From: Istiophorus platypterus
Taxonomy: Eukaryota > Chordata > Actinopteri > Istiophoriformes > Istiophoridae
Length of the DNA stretch: 64,000 nt
Direction: 5' to 3'
NCBI GenBank assembly: GCA_016859345.1
Contig: CM029126.1
Location: 10,060,527-10,124,526 of the forward strand
Below the pieces are notes generated by a model. The model saw nothing but the letters and a program-made list of their open reading frames with translations. It ran no database searches and was not told the origin of the DNA. Below are positions 44,191 to 58,179 of the stretch, piece by piece. Numbering within the stretch: the stretch's first letter is position 1; each line of letters starts with the position of its first letter. Both the position numbers and the translations under genes were made by a program.

Positions 44191-47100
44191 CTTTTGTCAG
44201 TTAAAATAATGCTTTGTGTGCAAAGTCATTTGTATTTGTGTGAGTGTCCACATGTGTATTTGTGTGTTTGAAGGTGATCTTGGTTAATCCAGTTTTATAA
44301 ATGACATAATCTGTGTTCCACTCACAGTGCCCAGAACAGGGAGAAGGAAGTAAAAGAGGCAGAGACAGAGAGGTGAGGAGAGAGACAAGAAAAGAGGAGA
44401 GGGCTGAGATGCAAGGGGCTGATCGCGGAAACGAACGTGTGGTTAAGGAAGATGACAGAGATGAAGCATGGGAAGGAGGGAGGAAAGGTCGGGGATGAGG
44501 AAGACAAGAAATAAGTAAGACAGAGATAGAAGAAATAGCCAGGTGGGTGGTGGAAAATTCCAATGGGATTTAGTGTGGAAAGAGTGACACAGCACTATCA
44601 ATGGAGGTTCAGTTATCATGTAATGGCAGATGTGTGGTAAAGGGCAAGGGAGGAGAAAGTAGAGATGCGGATAGAGCAGAGTCTGTTTTCAGAAATTTGA
44701 TAAAGAATGCAGAAAAAGGAGAAGGGAAAACGGGAATCTTTCAATGTAATGGATTGTAGGTTTGTCTGAAATCGAAATCCATTTAATGTGAGCAGAATAG
44801 GTGAAAACAGAAATACACCATTGGCAACTAGAAACGGAGAAAAAGAGAATTCTATCAACTACTTTGTCAAATATGTCATTAGAATATACTATAGTTTATA
44901 CTGTGCAGTAGTGCGGTGTACTGTATTTATGCCATTGCCAATATAGCAAAATTCCAGCAGGGCTGCAGCTACCATTGAGCCACTGAGGTTTTGTCTGAAG
45001 TGTTTTTTTCTGGGCATTTTTCTCGCTTTTATAAACCTGGGGGACTTAACAATCTACAATTAGAAATAGACATAGTGAGTTCTTTGTATGCTTTTATGAT
45101 TCCAGTATTTTAGACTCCGTATGTTCAGATTTGTCTTGTCCTAGGCCAACACCAAAAAAAAAAAAGAAAAAAAAACAGATGACAAATAGTGAGAGAGGTT
45201 TCAATCAAGTACATTCTGCACACACCCACACGGTGCTGAGAGAGGACATCAAATCAACCAAAGTAATGGAAATCACCAGTGTGGTTATACCACGGGTATA
45301 CGGGGCCTTTGAGGACTCGGTGTTCCTTTCCCGGACTTTTATTCTTGGCAGTGTAAAGTTGGCTTGGAATCAGCAATTAGACCCCTGTGTTAGGGAATAA
45401 ATTTTTACAGAAAATACACATACATAATTTGTTTTTGGATTAATTTTGGGATACAATAAGAGACATAACTCATAACCTCAGTATTTTAAAATCCTGGCAA
45501 CAACTCTGAATGCAAACGGGCCTTTTTCACTATTACTAATAACATGAATGATGGCTCAATGCCATTTGAGTGCCCCAGTAATCCATGCCAGCAAGCCAGC
45601 ATGCACAACAAAAGGGATCCCGGAATATGGGAAACCTAATGCAGCCAGTTATCATGTTATTAATTACACCTGTGCTTTTCCTGCTTTGGCATGTCAAGAC
45701 GTCTGCCATGAAAAAGGTCTATTTTGCCATTTGAATTTGAGAAGGACAGAAAGAGGGATTAAAATTAAAGCTGAGGAGAGGAGGGGTGGATTTTATCTTT
45801 AAAATTTCTCACAAAATGCAAATAGTACTCCTGATGCATCTAGAACTTTCTCAGGCCGGAGTGCACACATAGATATACATGATGTTCATATACAGGAGGA
45901 CTACATTAGACTCATATGCCAGTTCATGTGATAATCAACCCGAATGCACACATGACTTGAGCTTGGGTCTTTCGTAAATCATATAGTCACCTCCTCTTTC
46001 ATTCTGTCTCGATTTATAGCCTCCCCCTCTCCGCCCCCTAGTAGCTGTCCTTTCAGCACCAAACCACTGCAGCAAAACTCTGCTCCACTCTGCCTTTGAC
46101 ACCATGTGTTCTTTTTTCTTTTTTTACTACTCCACCTACACCTTAGCTACAGAATACCACTCACAAGCGAGTCTCAGTGATCTCTGCATACAGCAGAGGA
46201 AAGGATAGGGAACCACCATGTTTCTAATGTGAAGATGCAGTCTTTCAAGGATGCTTTCGGATTTAGTGGATTTGATTGTTGAAATCTTCGTTGGTCTGAG
46301 GTGGATTTAATAATGTACTTCCCTGGAAGATCTCCAGCTGCTGATCTCTTGTACTTCGCTCTTTGGTGTCCATAACAGCTTTTTATAAACATGGAGCTGT
46401 GATTGAAAGACTTAGGGGTGAAACTAAAGAGCTTTTAATAAATTCTCTCGGTCTATGAGGCCATTAGAAAGCAAATATCCATCCACTTGTTTTCCTTTTT
46501 ATGTAACTGCCTTTTAGTAGCTGTTTATTCTCAGTATGCATTTAAACCACACTTTAAACTTCCATTAAGACTTCATAAACACTGAAATATTAATTTCTTG
46601 CCATTAAAACTTGGAGTGGTAACCATATTAGCCTCTGAGTAATACAAAGGACTTGAGAGCAAACTGTAATATTCTAATACTGTACTGATGTTAAGTCATC
46701 TTTAATGTCTGCACTTGTCTATTGATATTTTTCACATATGTATGGTATATATGACCAGGTAAAAGCCTCATTTATTAGATTTTTTCCAGATTGACCTGGC
46801 CAAGAGAGCAGCATTATCATTGTTGCAACAATAAATACCAACAATACAAACAAATAAAACCATCACCACCTACAAACCAGTCAAAACAATATCTATTTAA
46901 CATACAATACAAGGTCAAGGACACAGATCCAGTTATAATGGATAAACATGTAAAGTTTTCTAAAATGATTTCAGTAAAAAATTGTGGAGAAATCATAGTG
47001 ACCGAGAGAACTATTTTCTCGATCCTTTAATCTGCTCTGACATTTTCAGGTCCTTTTCTGCATATTTCCTAGAAGAAAAGGCAGCGTATATAATAGCTTT

Positions 47101-49203
47101 TTGGTTGTTTTTTTTTTTGCCAAATTCTGTTCTAACTCTTGGGACCAATGATCCTAGGATATTTTGAGAGGGCAGGGCAAGCCCACCAGTGCAAAACCTT
47201 TAGACATACAGAGACAGCTACTCAGCAGCAGCATACCGAGAAAAAAGGTTTATGAGATATCCACTGTACTGTCACGTGGCCCCATCATTCTATAAGCAGC
47301 CAAACCCTGTTCACAGATGATAAATTTGATACTCATCACTGCTCTCTGTTTCACAAACTGGGATTCACTTCCATACTAACAAGAAGAAATAATCCACCCA
47401 TGATATTTTTCTATTAAGCTCTAAAGTTATAGTTTATATAGCGTTCCTACCTTGTAAGCAGTTAATTTCTTTGACATGGGAAGTTATTCTTACAATAGTT
47501 GAAATGCCTCATTTTGAAAGTAATAAAGACATAACAAGGCTTCCCATTTTCACAACAACTCTTGAGGCCTCTTGAACAGGGAATGAGCATTTGAGAAAGT
47601 TCTCGAGGTTATTCAGCTATAATAGTAGTTGTCCATTGTTTTCTAAGTAGCTGAAATGCAACGTTCTGACATATTGTGCATGTGTTTTTTTTTAAAACAG
47701 CTATTTGTTCTTTCTCTGCCTTTTCAACACCTTACATTCTACAATAAAATGCTTTGATTATGTTTTTAAAGCTCAGGGTTTTCAGTAATCATGGCTGATT
47801 AGACCTCAGCTCAGGTTGAGGTCAGGCGCTAAGCAGGGTATTACATGATGTCACCAAACTCTAGCCTATTGTGTGCTAATGTAATTGGCGAAGGTGTAAT
47901 TGTCATTGTCAGGCAGATTAAATCTCTGGATTTCTGGGTGGGTTCTATCTCATGGGCATGACAAGAACCACAGAAAGTTACCGATCCCAGCCAAGAAATA
48001 AATCTGACACATGAACCCTGTAAAAACACGATGCATTGCTTTTACACTCTTTTTCTATGTTTCTTTTTTGTTTTATGGTTTTAATAATTAAACAAACAAG
48101 ATATAACATTTTAATAAGTGATATTTTAGAGGTGCTGGTAGATGGATTTTGTTTTGTTTGGATAGAGCTCAGCAAGCTCTGGGACAAGCTAGTGGGACAG
48201 AGCTAGTTTTCGCATTAATCTAAGCCAACTGTCCTCTGGCTCTAGCTTAATTTTTAAAATACATACACGAGAGCAGTATCTGTCATGTAATCTGAGAGCA
48301 TTATTTCAATTAAAATATCAGAATTTCTGAAGCTCTTCCAGCGAAACAATGGCGGGCAATAAAGACTCGTATATTTCAAACAAAAAATCGAAAGGATAAA
48401 AGTTAAGGTTGAATTTGTTATCAGTGGATGCAGATCCAGTGGTCATTTGACTGTATAATGAGAGGTACTTTGGTTTCTATTGTTAGCCAAAGTATTTTGT
48501 TCATAATGAGATGAAACTCTTAAACTACCTAAAAAAAACAGTCATTTGTAACTAATGCCCAAATGTCAAATTACTTTATAAAAGAGTTCACTAGGAGACA
48601 GGAAAATGGCTTTTGAGTACAATGATTATTTAGCGGATTAGCAGATGAGCTTTTCGCCTAAAATGGGGATTGATGGACTCTATAAAACCTATTAAGGAAC
48701 TTTTCTGAATTTTACTCTTGTTATGTTTTAACATCCCCCCTTAAATCCCCTTTTAGTTCCAGGCAGCACATTTGGCTAAATTTATTCACAGTGGTGGCCA
48801 TTTTGCTGACTCTCTCTCTATCTGCTCTAGATGCTTTGAAGCTGTTTGCTGTATGTTTTTCAGGTCTGCTGATCTTGTAGTATGTCATGCTCACTTATCA
48901 TAAAGGGAAAAGGTTTGCCTGGTTAAAATAGTGCTGGCTGGCAATAAGCTTAGGTCAAGTAGGGTTTTTTCTTTGTCATTGTGAATGTACATTTGAATAT
49001 TTGATGTGAAGCAGGTTTTGTCACTCTTATAAGTGACCTGTCATGTAGAGTACAGCAAGCAGCCCCAAACTGATTTTAAAAAATAGGACAGTCTATGAAT
49101 GTGACTTTGTCAGATATTTTTTCAGCATCTTATGTTGGCTGACTGTGTCTTTGAATTCACTGCTGCATGTACATGTGAGCCAGTAAGTGTGCATGTGTGT
49201 TTC
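44191..49203. other. Intergenic stretch without recognised genes
   Basis: Mostly AT-rich single-copy-looking sequence. The plus strand at 46,780-46,940 (GACCTGGCCAAGAGAGCAGC) recalls a dispersed fish repeat but I cannot name it. No gene was found. Confidence 0.45.
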
Positions 49204-49204
49204 T

Positions 49205-49214
49205 CTGTGTGTGT

Positions 49215-49264
<50 letters not shown>
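49205..49264. repeat. (TG)n array
   Basis: About 29 TG units with one TC change. Confidence 0.95.
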
Positions 49265-49268
<4 letters not shown>

Positions 49269-50011
49269 AGAAAATACAGTGAGCACCCTTAGGACTGACT
49301 GGAATGATGACAGTGTTGTAGCTGAGCTGGAGTCTAGCCATGTGCTCAGTAGGATAACCGGCCCTTTAATACCCATCAGCCAATCAGGCAGGGGATGCTG
49401 GGAGCAGGCCGTCCTTGGGAACGACCTTGCAGGGGGGCCGATGGTTGGAGTACAGAGGGAAAAGCACACAGAAGGGGCAGATAGAGGAGAGAAACATAGG
49501 GGTTGATACAGAGAGTGCAGGAAGGATGGACGAAATCTGAGGGGACGAGAGAGTAAGAAAGACGTAAAAATCTATTAATCTGTACCACAAAGGGAATTTA
49601 CTACTCCATGAAACAGACAGATGGATACAATAGATACATAGATAGTTAAATGCAGACAGATGAATGTGGGATAGATAGTTGAGGACACTGAGGATTATAA
49701 ATTCAGATGCGTAGTTGTGCCTCACTCCACCTCTCTGTCTCTTTTTTCTCTCAGTCTGACAGACATGCAGACGTCATCCCATCCAGATTAAATTGACAGC
49801 ATGCCATACTCTTATGTTACATAAGAATTTCTCTGAAAGGGATGAAAAAGAGGAATAAGAATAGGGCTCAGATTTAGAGGTGGAGATAGTGTGGGCACAA
49901 AAATTGTGGTTGAGAAGACGATAAAGAAGACTTCTTGAAATTCTTTTTCCACGAAAATGGGACACTCCTAAAATAAATTATTAATCTTAAATATGCTTAT
50001 ACACTCTCTTG

Positions 50012-50300
50012 AAGAGAGGTGAGATGAGAAGATTGAAACCACTCCCTTCTCTTTACTGTAAGTATGAGGTTACAGTCAAGACACATTTAGCTTAGTTTAG
50101 CATTAATACTGGAAACCAGGGGAAACAGCTAGCCTGGCTCAGTTTAACCTTCAAGGGTAATCTGTCTTCCAGCACCTCTAAAGCTCACTTTTTTAACATA
50201 TATCTAGTTTGTTTAATCTATAGAAAAAAACAAACTTTAAAAAGGACAAGTTGTTGTAAAACCCCCATACGTCAGCAGATCTTGTTAGTTTTGGACAGAA
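50012..50300 (+). repeat. Dispersed teleost repeat, copy A
   Basis: AGATGAGAAGATTGAAACCA ... TAGCTTAGTTTAGCATTAAT ... CCAGGGGAAACAGCTAGCCT ... CCAGCACCTCTAAAGCTCAC. The same order of blocks occurs at 57.9 kb. I recognise it as a very common non-coding fish element, class uncertain. Confidence 0.7.
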
Positions 50301-50797
50301 CTAGACCAGCTGTTTGCCCCTGTTGGAAGTTATTATAGTTCCATCTCCTAATTATAAATTCATATTTAATGAACATACATGAAATGGGCAATAATCTACT
50401 CATGTAGCTTTGGCTAAAAAGTTAAAACTGTAATTCTCCATTCTAAAATAAAATTCAGACAAAACCTTTTAAACTAAAGTGAGATAGATGAGTGATTATG
50501 CTTCTGAAAACACACTTTCATTCAGGATTTAACTCTCGTTGATTAGAACCTACATAATCTCAGATATGGCCTAATGATGCCGTCACTTGCAGAGTGCCAA
50601 ACAAGGTTCCCTGTCCTCCTCCATATGTAGTGTCAGCAGCAGGCACAGCAGCCCCACCAGATGTGTTGCCTTGTGGGCGTCCCCATTCTGTTCCAGATGC
50701 CAGAGTTCAAGTGTGTTTGTGTGAGTTTGTATTTGGGTGTGTCTGCCCTTGTGTATGTAAGAGGAAGATTGTACCGAAGAAACTAAGACCCTAATGT

Positions 50798-50800
<3 letters not shown>

Positions 50801-50851
<51 letters not shown>
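50801..50851. repeat. (TG)n array, left arm next to the giant (CA)n
   Basis: About 25 TG units, 115 bp before the start of the giant CA tract and complementary to it. Confidence 0.95.
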
Positions 50852-50853
<2 letters not shown>

Positions 50854-50965
50854 CGAGGCCTAGTGCTGCTGTGCCCAATGAGTCAGTATGATCGAGTGCT
50901 AGCCTGATGCTATGCTAGCAAGGCATACTCAGCAATACTTTTATTATTGCTGCACCCAGTCACCT

Positions 50966-52512
<1,547 letters not shown>

Positions 52513-52939
52513 ATGACAGTTACTGTGCATAAGATGCTGATCGTGACCGAGACGCTCGTCATTCTTAAAAATAGAGAAGGTGTAGTATTGAATACTAAAG
52601 AGAACGCTGGCCGTCAGGGTCACCCTTACAAACGACACTGGAGACTGGAGGAGTTCGCCCTGGCAACGACCAGCCCTCCTCCCTCCCGCCACCCTTTCAT
52701 TTCACTTGTCATCACATTACTCATCTGTGACACATGCAGTAAGTATACACATCCACACATGATATTCGGTACAGGGGCATATATAGGATACATATAAGTA
52801 ATGCTGTAGAAGTCCAGTGCAACTGCTGTTTTAAAGCCCAATTTAGATTCTCTATAACTCCACCATCAAATGGAAAAGGAGGGAAAAAAGGAGAAGGTGA
52901 CGATGCATGCAACCCACATTTAACACTTATGTAAAACCT

Positions 52940-53280
52940 TCTTCTGTCATCTCAAGAATATTGCCAAGCTGCATCCCATTTAATCCCTCCCTGATGCTGA
53001 GAAGCTGCTCCATTCATCTCCTCAAGGCTGGACTACCGCAGTGTATTACACCTTTGGATTCCTGCCAGGAGCCTCCAACCTGCTGCTGGGATACTAATGA
53101 GAGTGTGGTTACACGACCAATTTCCTTGGCGAACTACACTGGTTACCTGTGTCATTCAGGAGAGGAGTTTGGTGATTCTTCCCCAGACCAATCAGTGTTT
53201 TGGTATAGAAATGCACCTGCTCACCAGCTTCCCGAAAATACTTATATATTTCTAATGTTTATCGCCAAAATTTAATGTGT
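52940..53280 (+). mobile_element. Decayed LINE reverse-transcriptase fragment
   Basis: Plus strand pieces read DAEKLLH, then SSRLDYR (frame-shifted) and ELHWLPVSFRR. They follow the C-terminal part of fish LINE reverse transcriptases (LLHAFISSRLDYCN ... LHWLPV). The frames are broken, so it is not functional. Confidence 0.55.
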
Positions 53281-54408
53281 CGAAGAAAGAGTTCATTCTA
53301 CAACCTCCTATCAAATGACCTTTTGATACTTTCTCCCCCCTGGTTAAGCTCTGCATTATGAGAAAACAGACCTAAAGCTTAAACCGTCATACATCTATGA
53401 ATAGCACTATTTTTTAAAACAGGCCTCCAGATGGTACATAGACTACAGCTGCTAATGGTAGAGAAGAGCTTAAGTTGCAGTTTTCCACTTTTCTTCTTTG
53501 TATGTCCCCCTGTCTTATGTCCACAGTACATTTCTATTTGTTCCATCTTTCATTTACCTCTCTCCCATACTTAACTCTCGCTGTTCTTTCCTCTCCTACT
53601 TTCCGTCTTTCTCTCTTGTGAGTCAACTAACGATGAGTCTGATTTTAGCTTTAACACGTTACGCTTGACTTTTACTGCCCTAGATACTTGCATCTCAAAT
53701 ATACATTTTCACATGAAAAGACGAGTACTGAGATGATGGGTTCGTGGGCAGGGTGGGGGAGTAGTCTCCAGGGACATTTGACTGGGGTGACCCTAATGGC
53801 TGATTGGCTAATTCCCTGTCCTCTGAGCCATCCCATGATGCTCAAAGGAAGAATGCCGCCCAAGGTTATGCATGCCAACACATGGGAGAACACGCAGGGT
53901 GCAACACAACTCCACACATGCCACATGCACACACATACACACATGCAAAGACAAGTGAAGCAGAACCTTATCCTTGGCAAAGCCTGGGGGATAGTCACAT
54001 TTCCATTTAAACTGCTATGGACATGTTATAGCAGTAAATCACAGGTCATTCATATCCTCAGAGGAGCAAGGTGAGAGACAGACAGGATAGTGTGGTTAAA
54101 CTATAAACAGATGCTGCTGGATGAAAGTCTGTTGTCTTTTGTCGACTGCTGTCTTTGTTCTATTTGTTTTGTACTGACTAAAAATAGAGCTGAAATAATT
54201 AATCGATAGGCAGAAAATATATCTGCTAAAATTTAAGTAATCTATTAAGAAAAAATGAAAAAATAGCTGGATGCAGCTGAAAAGATTTGCTGTTTTTCTG
54301 AGTTGTGTATATATATGTTTTTACATTAAGAATTAGTATCTTTGAATTTTAGATTCTTGGATGCATTTTATTTTGGGCTATACTGATAAAATAATAGAAA
54401 CATTCATA

Positions 54409-54409
<1 letters not shown>

Positions 54410-54452
<43 letters not shown>

Positions 54453-54457
54453 CACAT
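54410..54457. repeat. (CA)n array
   Basis: About 24 CA units with one CG. Confidence 0.95.
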
Positions 54458-55241
54458 AACATCACAGAAGATGATCATGACAGTTGATTTTTAGAAATAA
54501 CAGTTTGACAAAATATTAAATAAAAACCCTAACTCAAGGTTACCTTATTAACTTTTCACTGAGCTCTCAACCACATTTTATGGTGCTCAGTTTGCTTTAA
54601 CATCATGGAGGAAAGCTATGTTGTTATCATATGTCAGCTGACAACAACTGACAACATTTCTATGATAAGTGAAGAAACTCCATTCACTGATGAAGACCCA
54701 GTCAAGACGCAATCGAATGGCCCAGGAAAGAATCAAGTAATTGGACCTTGAGTTAGGATTTTTATTTTTGTATTTAGTTTCAAAAAATGATCTATGCATG
54801 CAACCTATATTAAGTGTACGGCAACACTAACTTCAGCCAGATAACCCACCATGCAGCACTAGTTGTTAGCTTCACCCAGCTGTTTAACTATTGCTGATTT
54901 ATTAGCCATATTATTTAGCCTTAGGGTACAAGCACTGGCAGAGGTCAATTAGGATTAAGTTCTTCTATATTACGCAGACCTGCAGTAGATCACTGATGTT
55001 AAGCGGTTAACCTCGATCTGCTTTAAATTGAACTGAGGAGCAGACATGAATATACAGCAATTAAGACCGTTGTCTTTGTGTCCTTTTGACATCTGATATC
55101 TGCTACGACATCTGTTGGCAGATGAGTTCAGATCTCAGCAAGCTGCTTCCCAAAGGATTATGCAGAACTGTGGGTGTGGGCGCATTCTAGACCAAACTGA
55201 AACAAACATCTGGCCACACCCTGGCAGGGTACTGGGCAGGG

Positions 55242-55243
<2 letters not shown>

Positions 55244-55289
<46 letters not shown>
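55244..55289. repeat. (CA)n array
   Basis: 23 CA units. Confidence 0.95.
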
Positions 55290-55292
<3 letters not shown>

Positions 55293-57641
55293 CACACACA
55301 AGCACATACACTTCATTAACTTGAGTAGCTCTAACTCACAAGTAAGTCATGATTCATTAGATTATGCCATGTTTGCTAGCACATGCTAACCTACCGTGCT
55401 ACTAAATCAAGGCTTGTTTAATCTGACTGAAGTATCAGTTGAGCCATTCAGCCCTGTGCCAACATGTGGAAACATGCTGGTATTCAAGTGTTTCCCTGAC
55501 AGCCATTTCAGTGCATTGGTGCGTCTGTGTCAGAGTGTATGTTTGTGTATGAGACAGCAATGTTGCACATGTGCCCAGAAATGTGATTTTTGGATTGAAT
55601 GAAATGAGGGATGATGAAGGGGGAGGGAGTTTGGATGAGTACCCAAGAGGCACTCAGTCGTTCAAATGTTGTGTCATCACTGGGGAATAAAGCATCTGGC
55701 ACTGTTTTGGTGCGATGGCCTTCACTGGCTGGTTCTGCTCATTTACTCACTCTGTCAAAAATGACACAGAATCAGGCACAGAGCAAGTCAGGCTGAATGG
55801 TAGGTCTGTCTCTCATTGCAGGGGTAGCTCCGTTGTATTTAGTCCTGATTAAACAAATGATAAACTGTTTTCGATCCTTCTGTTTGAATGAACATCTCTT
55901 GTTTATCCATACATAGATGCGGTTTAAGAGATAATTTTGTTCTTTTCTTTCGATTATTTGTTTATCTACTGTAGTTACATATATGTGACAAATCAAAGGA
56001 TGAATAAATGAGTGCAGAAACATAATGAATACAGATGCTTCCATACAGAGAGAGTGGGGTCATGAATTTCACAAGTATGAAAACAATGTAAATCCTGCGG
56101 GATGCTACGTCTTTCATAGTCACCATCTCAACTCAATTGGGGACAAAGTGCTCATTAGAAAACACATTCTACCATCATTATCAAAAAAACATGTGGCAAT
56201 ATCCTTTAGACGAACAATGTTCATTACCTCCAGTACAGATCAAAACACTTTGAGAAACTGAACTGTTCTTGCAGCTCACTGGAGCCCAGAACCTTTAATT
56301 TATCATCCATCTATAAGTCCCCAACCCTGCTAACCTACAAAAATAACTGATCAAAACCAAGTTTAAACAAAGATGTCACCGTAAACAATCTGTAATATAC
56401 AGTAGGTACTGCTTTTATACTAATGCAAACTTTATGAAGCATTAATCTTCACCAAGGGTCTAATTGATGTTGATACATCATTAAATAATATTTTATAGAT
56501 TGATTTTAAACATAAACATAAAATCCATTAGTTTCAACTTTAAAAACCTTTATAAACGGTGCCTCATTACAAAGTTGTATCTGTTGTTTTATTTCACACC
56601 ACCAGTGTATCCGGACAACATTTGCACCCCAACTGATTTAAATCCTCTAATAAATGTTAAATTTATTCTGTCTTTATGGCATTAGTGCTCGTGTGTGGTA
56701 GTTTTTATTGCATTATACTGATCTTCACCATACAAGGATAAATTACCTTTACAACACCATCATTTGCCATCTCATCCTGCCGATCGAAGCAGGATAACTT
56801 CTCATTTGCTGTTACATGTTCATATGTCCTGAGTGGCTATTCTTTTTGATGAATAAAGGTCATAAAACCCTCTCTCTGTCTTCCTACCTCTTCTTGTTCA
56901 GGTGGACCACCTCCTAAGCAAGGTAACGAGAACACCCACATCTGTGCACACCGTCCCACCCCCCCGCATCTGCAGTGCAGGCCTAATGTCTGTGACTGAA
57001 GGAGAAAGCAGACACACCCCCGTTTGATTGGACAAGAGCTGAGACTCAGCATAACGTGACTGGAGGGAAAGGATTCTTGGGTTGCTCAGTTTGTTGAAAA
57101 TGACCATTGTGTCCGTTAACATAAGCATCTTTTTTTTTTTTTTAAATTATGATAAAATGAAAGGAGTGTTTAATGTGTGTGTGTGTGTGGGGGGGGGTTC
57201 TGAGAGGTGTTATAAGAAAGTAGGTACAGGACATTGCAGATCAGCAGAGGAGTGAGTCAAAGACTGTAATGTGACAGCCGCCTCCTTCTAGTCTTTCTCT
57301 CCTTCACACTATCCTCTCCTTATATTTCAACGCAGGAAGGTTGGCGTCCTGCACGAGTCAACATAGCCCATAGCTGATACTAAATGAGTTAACAGGTACG
57401 ATAGTGGATAACATAATTTGTGGGTATGCTGTGAGCACAGAGATTTGAGCTCAGCCAGGAATGCATTTAAAGGGCATGTTGGACACCTCATCCCGTTAAA
57501 TGAGAAAATGTGGAGACAGTTGAAGGGAGTCACTCAGCAGGTACAGAAGAATGATGCAACCTGAGCTGATAGCATTAAATATTAACCATCATTTTGAACC
57601 AACTGGCATTACAACTGCCCCAGGGAAACAAGCTGCAAATG

Positions 57642-57642
<1 letters not shown>

Positions 57643-57704
<62 letters not shown>
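57643..57704. repeat. (CA)n array
   Basis: 31 CA units. Confidence 0.95.
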
Positions 57705-57706
<2 letters not shown>

Positions 57707-57907
57707 TGGCTGAACACATGCAAATACTCTCACCATTCCCTTACAATAGCTAATGCTCAATTTTTTTACTTCATATTTGTAAGACATGTTACTCTCTCAG
57801 CACTGACACCTAGATTTGTTAACAATCTCTGAGATTACTCACCTTCATTTAAAGCAGTCTTTCAACCTTTTGTGAAATATACATATTTGCTTTGAAGCAT
57901 ACAGTTA

Positions 57908-58175
57908 GATGAGAAGATTGCTACCACTTTCATGTTTTCCCATTAAGTATAAGATTACAGCAGGGAGCCGGTTAGTGTAGCTTAGCATGAAGACTGGACA
58001 CAGGGGGAAACAGCTAATCTGCCTCTTTCTGAAGGAAACAATATTAGACTACCAGCACCTCTAAAAATTCAAAATTAGCTTTAAAAGAATTCTCTGGATC
58101 ATTAATATATATATGTATATATATATATATTTTTTTTTTCAGTGAGCTTTAACCACAACAGATAAACAGATAAAT
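57908..58175 (+). repeat. Dispersed teleost repeat, copy B
   Basis: AGATGAGAAGATTGCTACCA ... GTGTAGCTTAGCATGAAGAC ... CAGGGGGAAACAGCTAATCT ... CCAGCACCTCTAAAAA. Same block order and orientation as copy A at 50.0 kb, 7.9 kb away. Confidence 0.7.
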
Positions 58176-58179
58176 CACC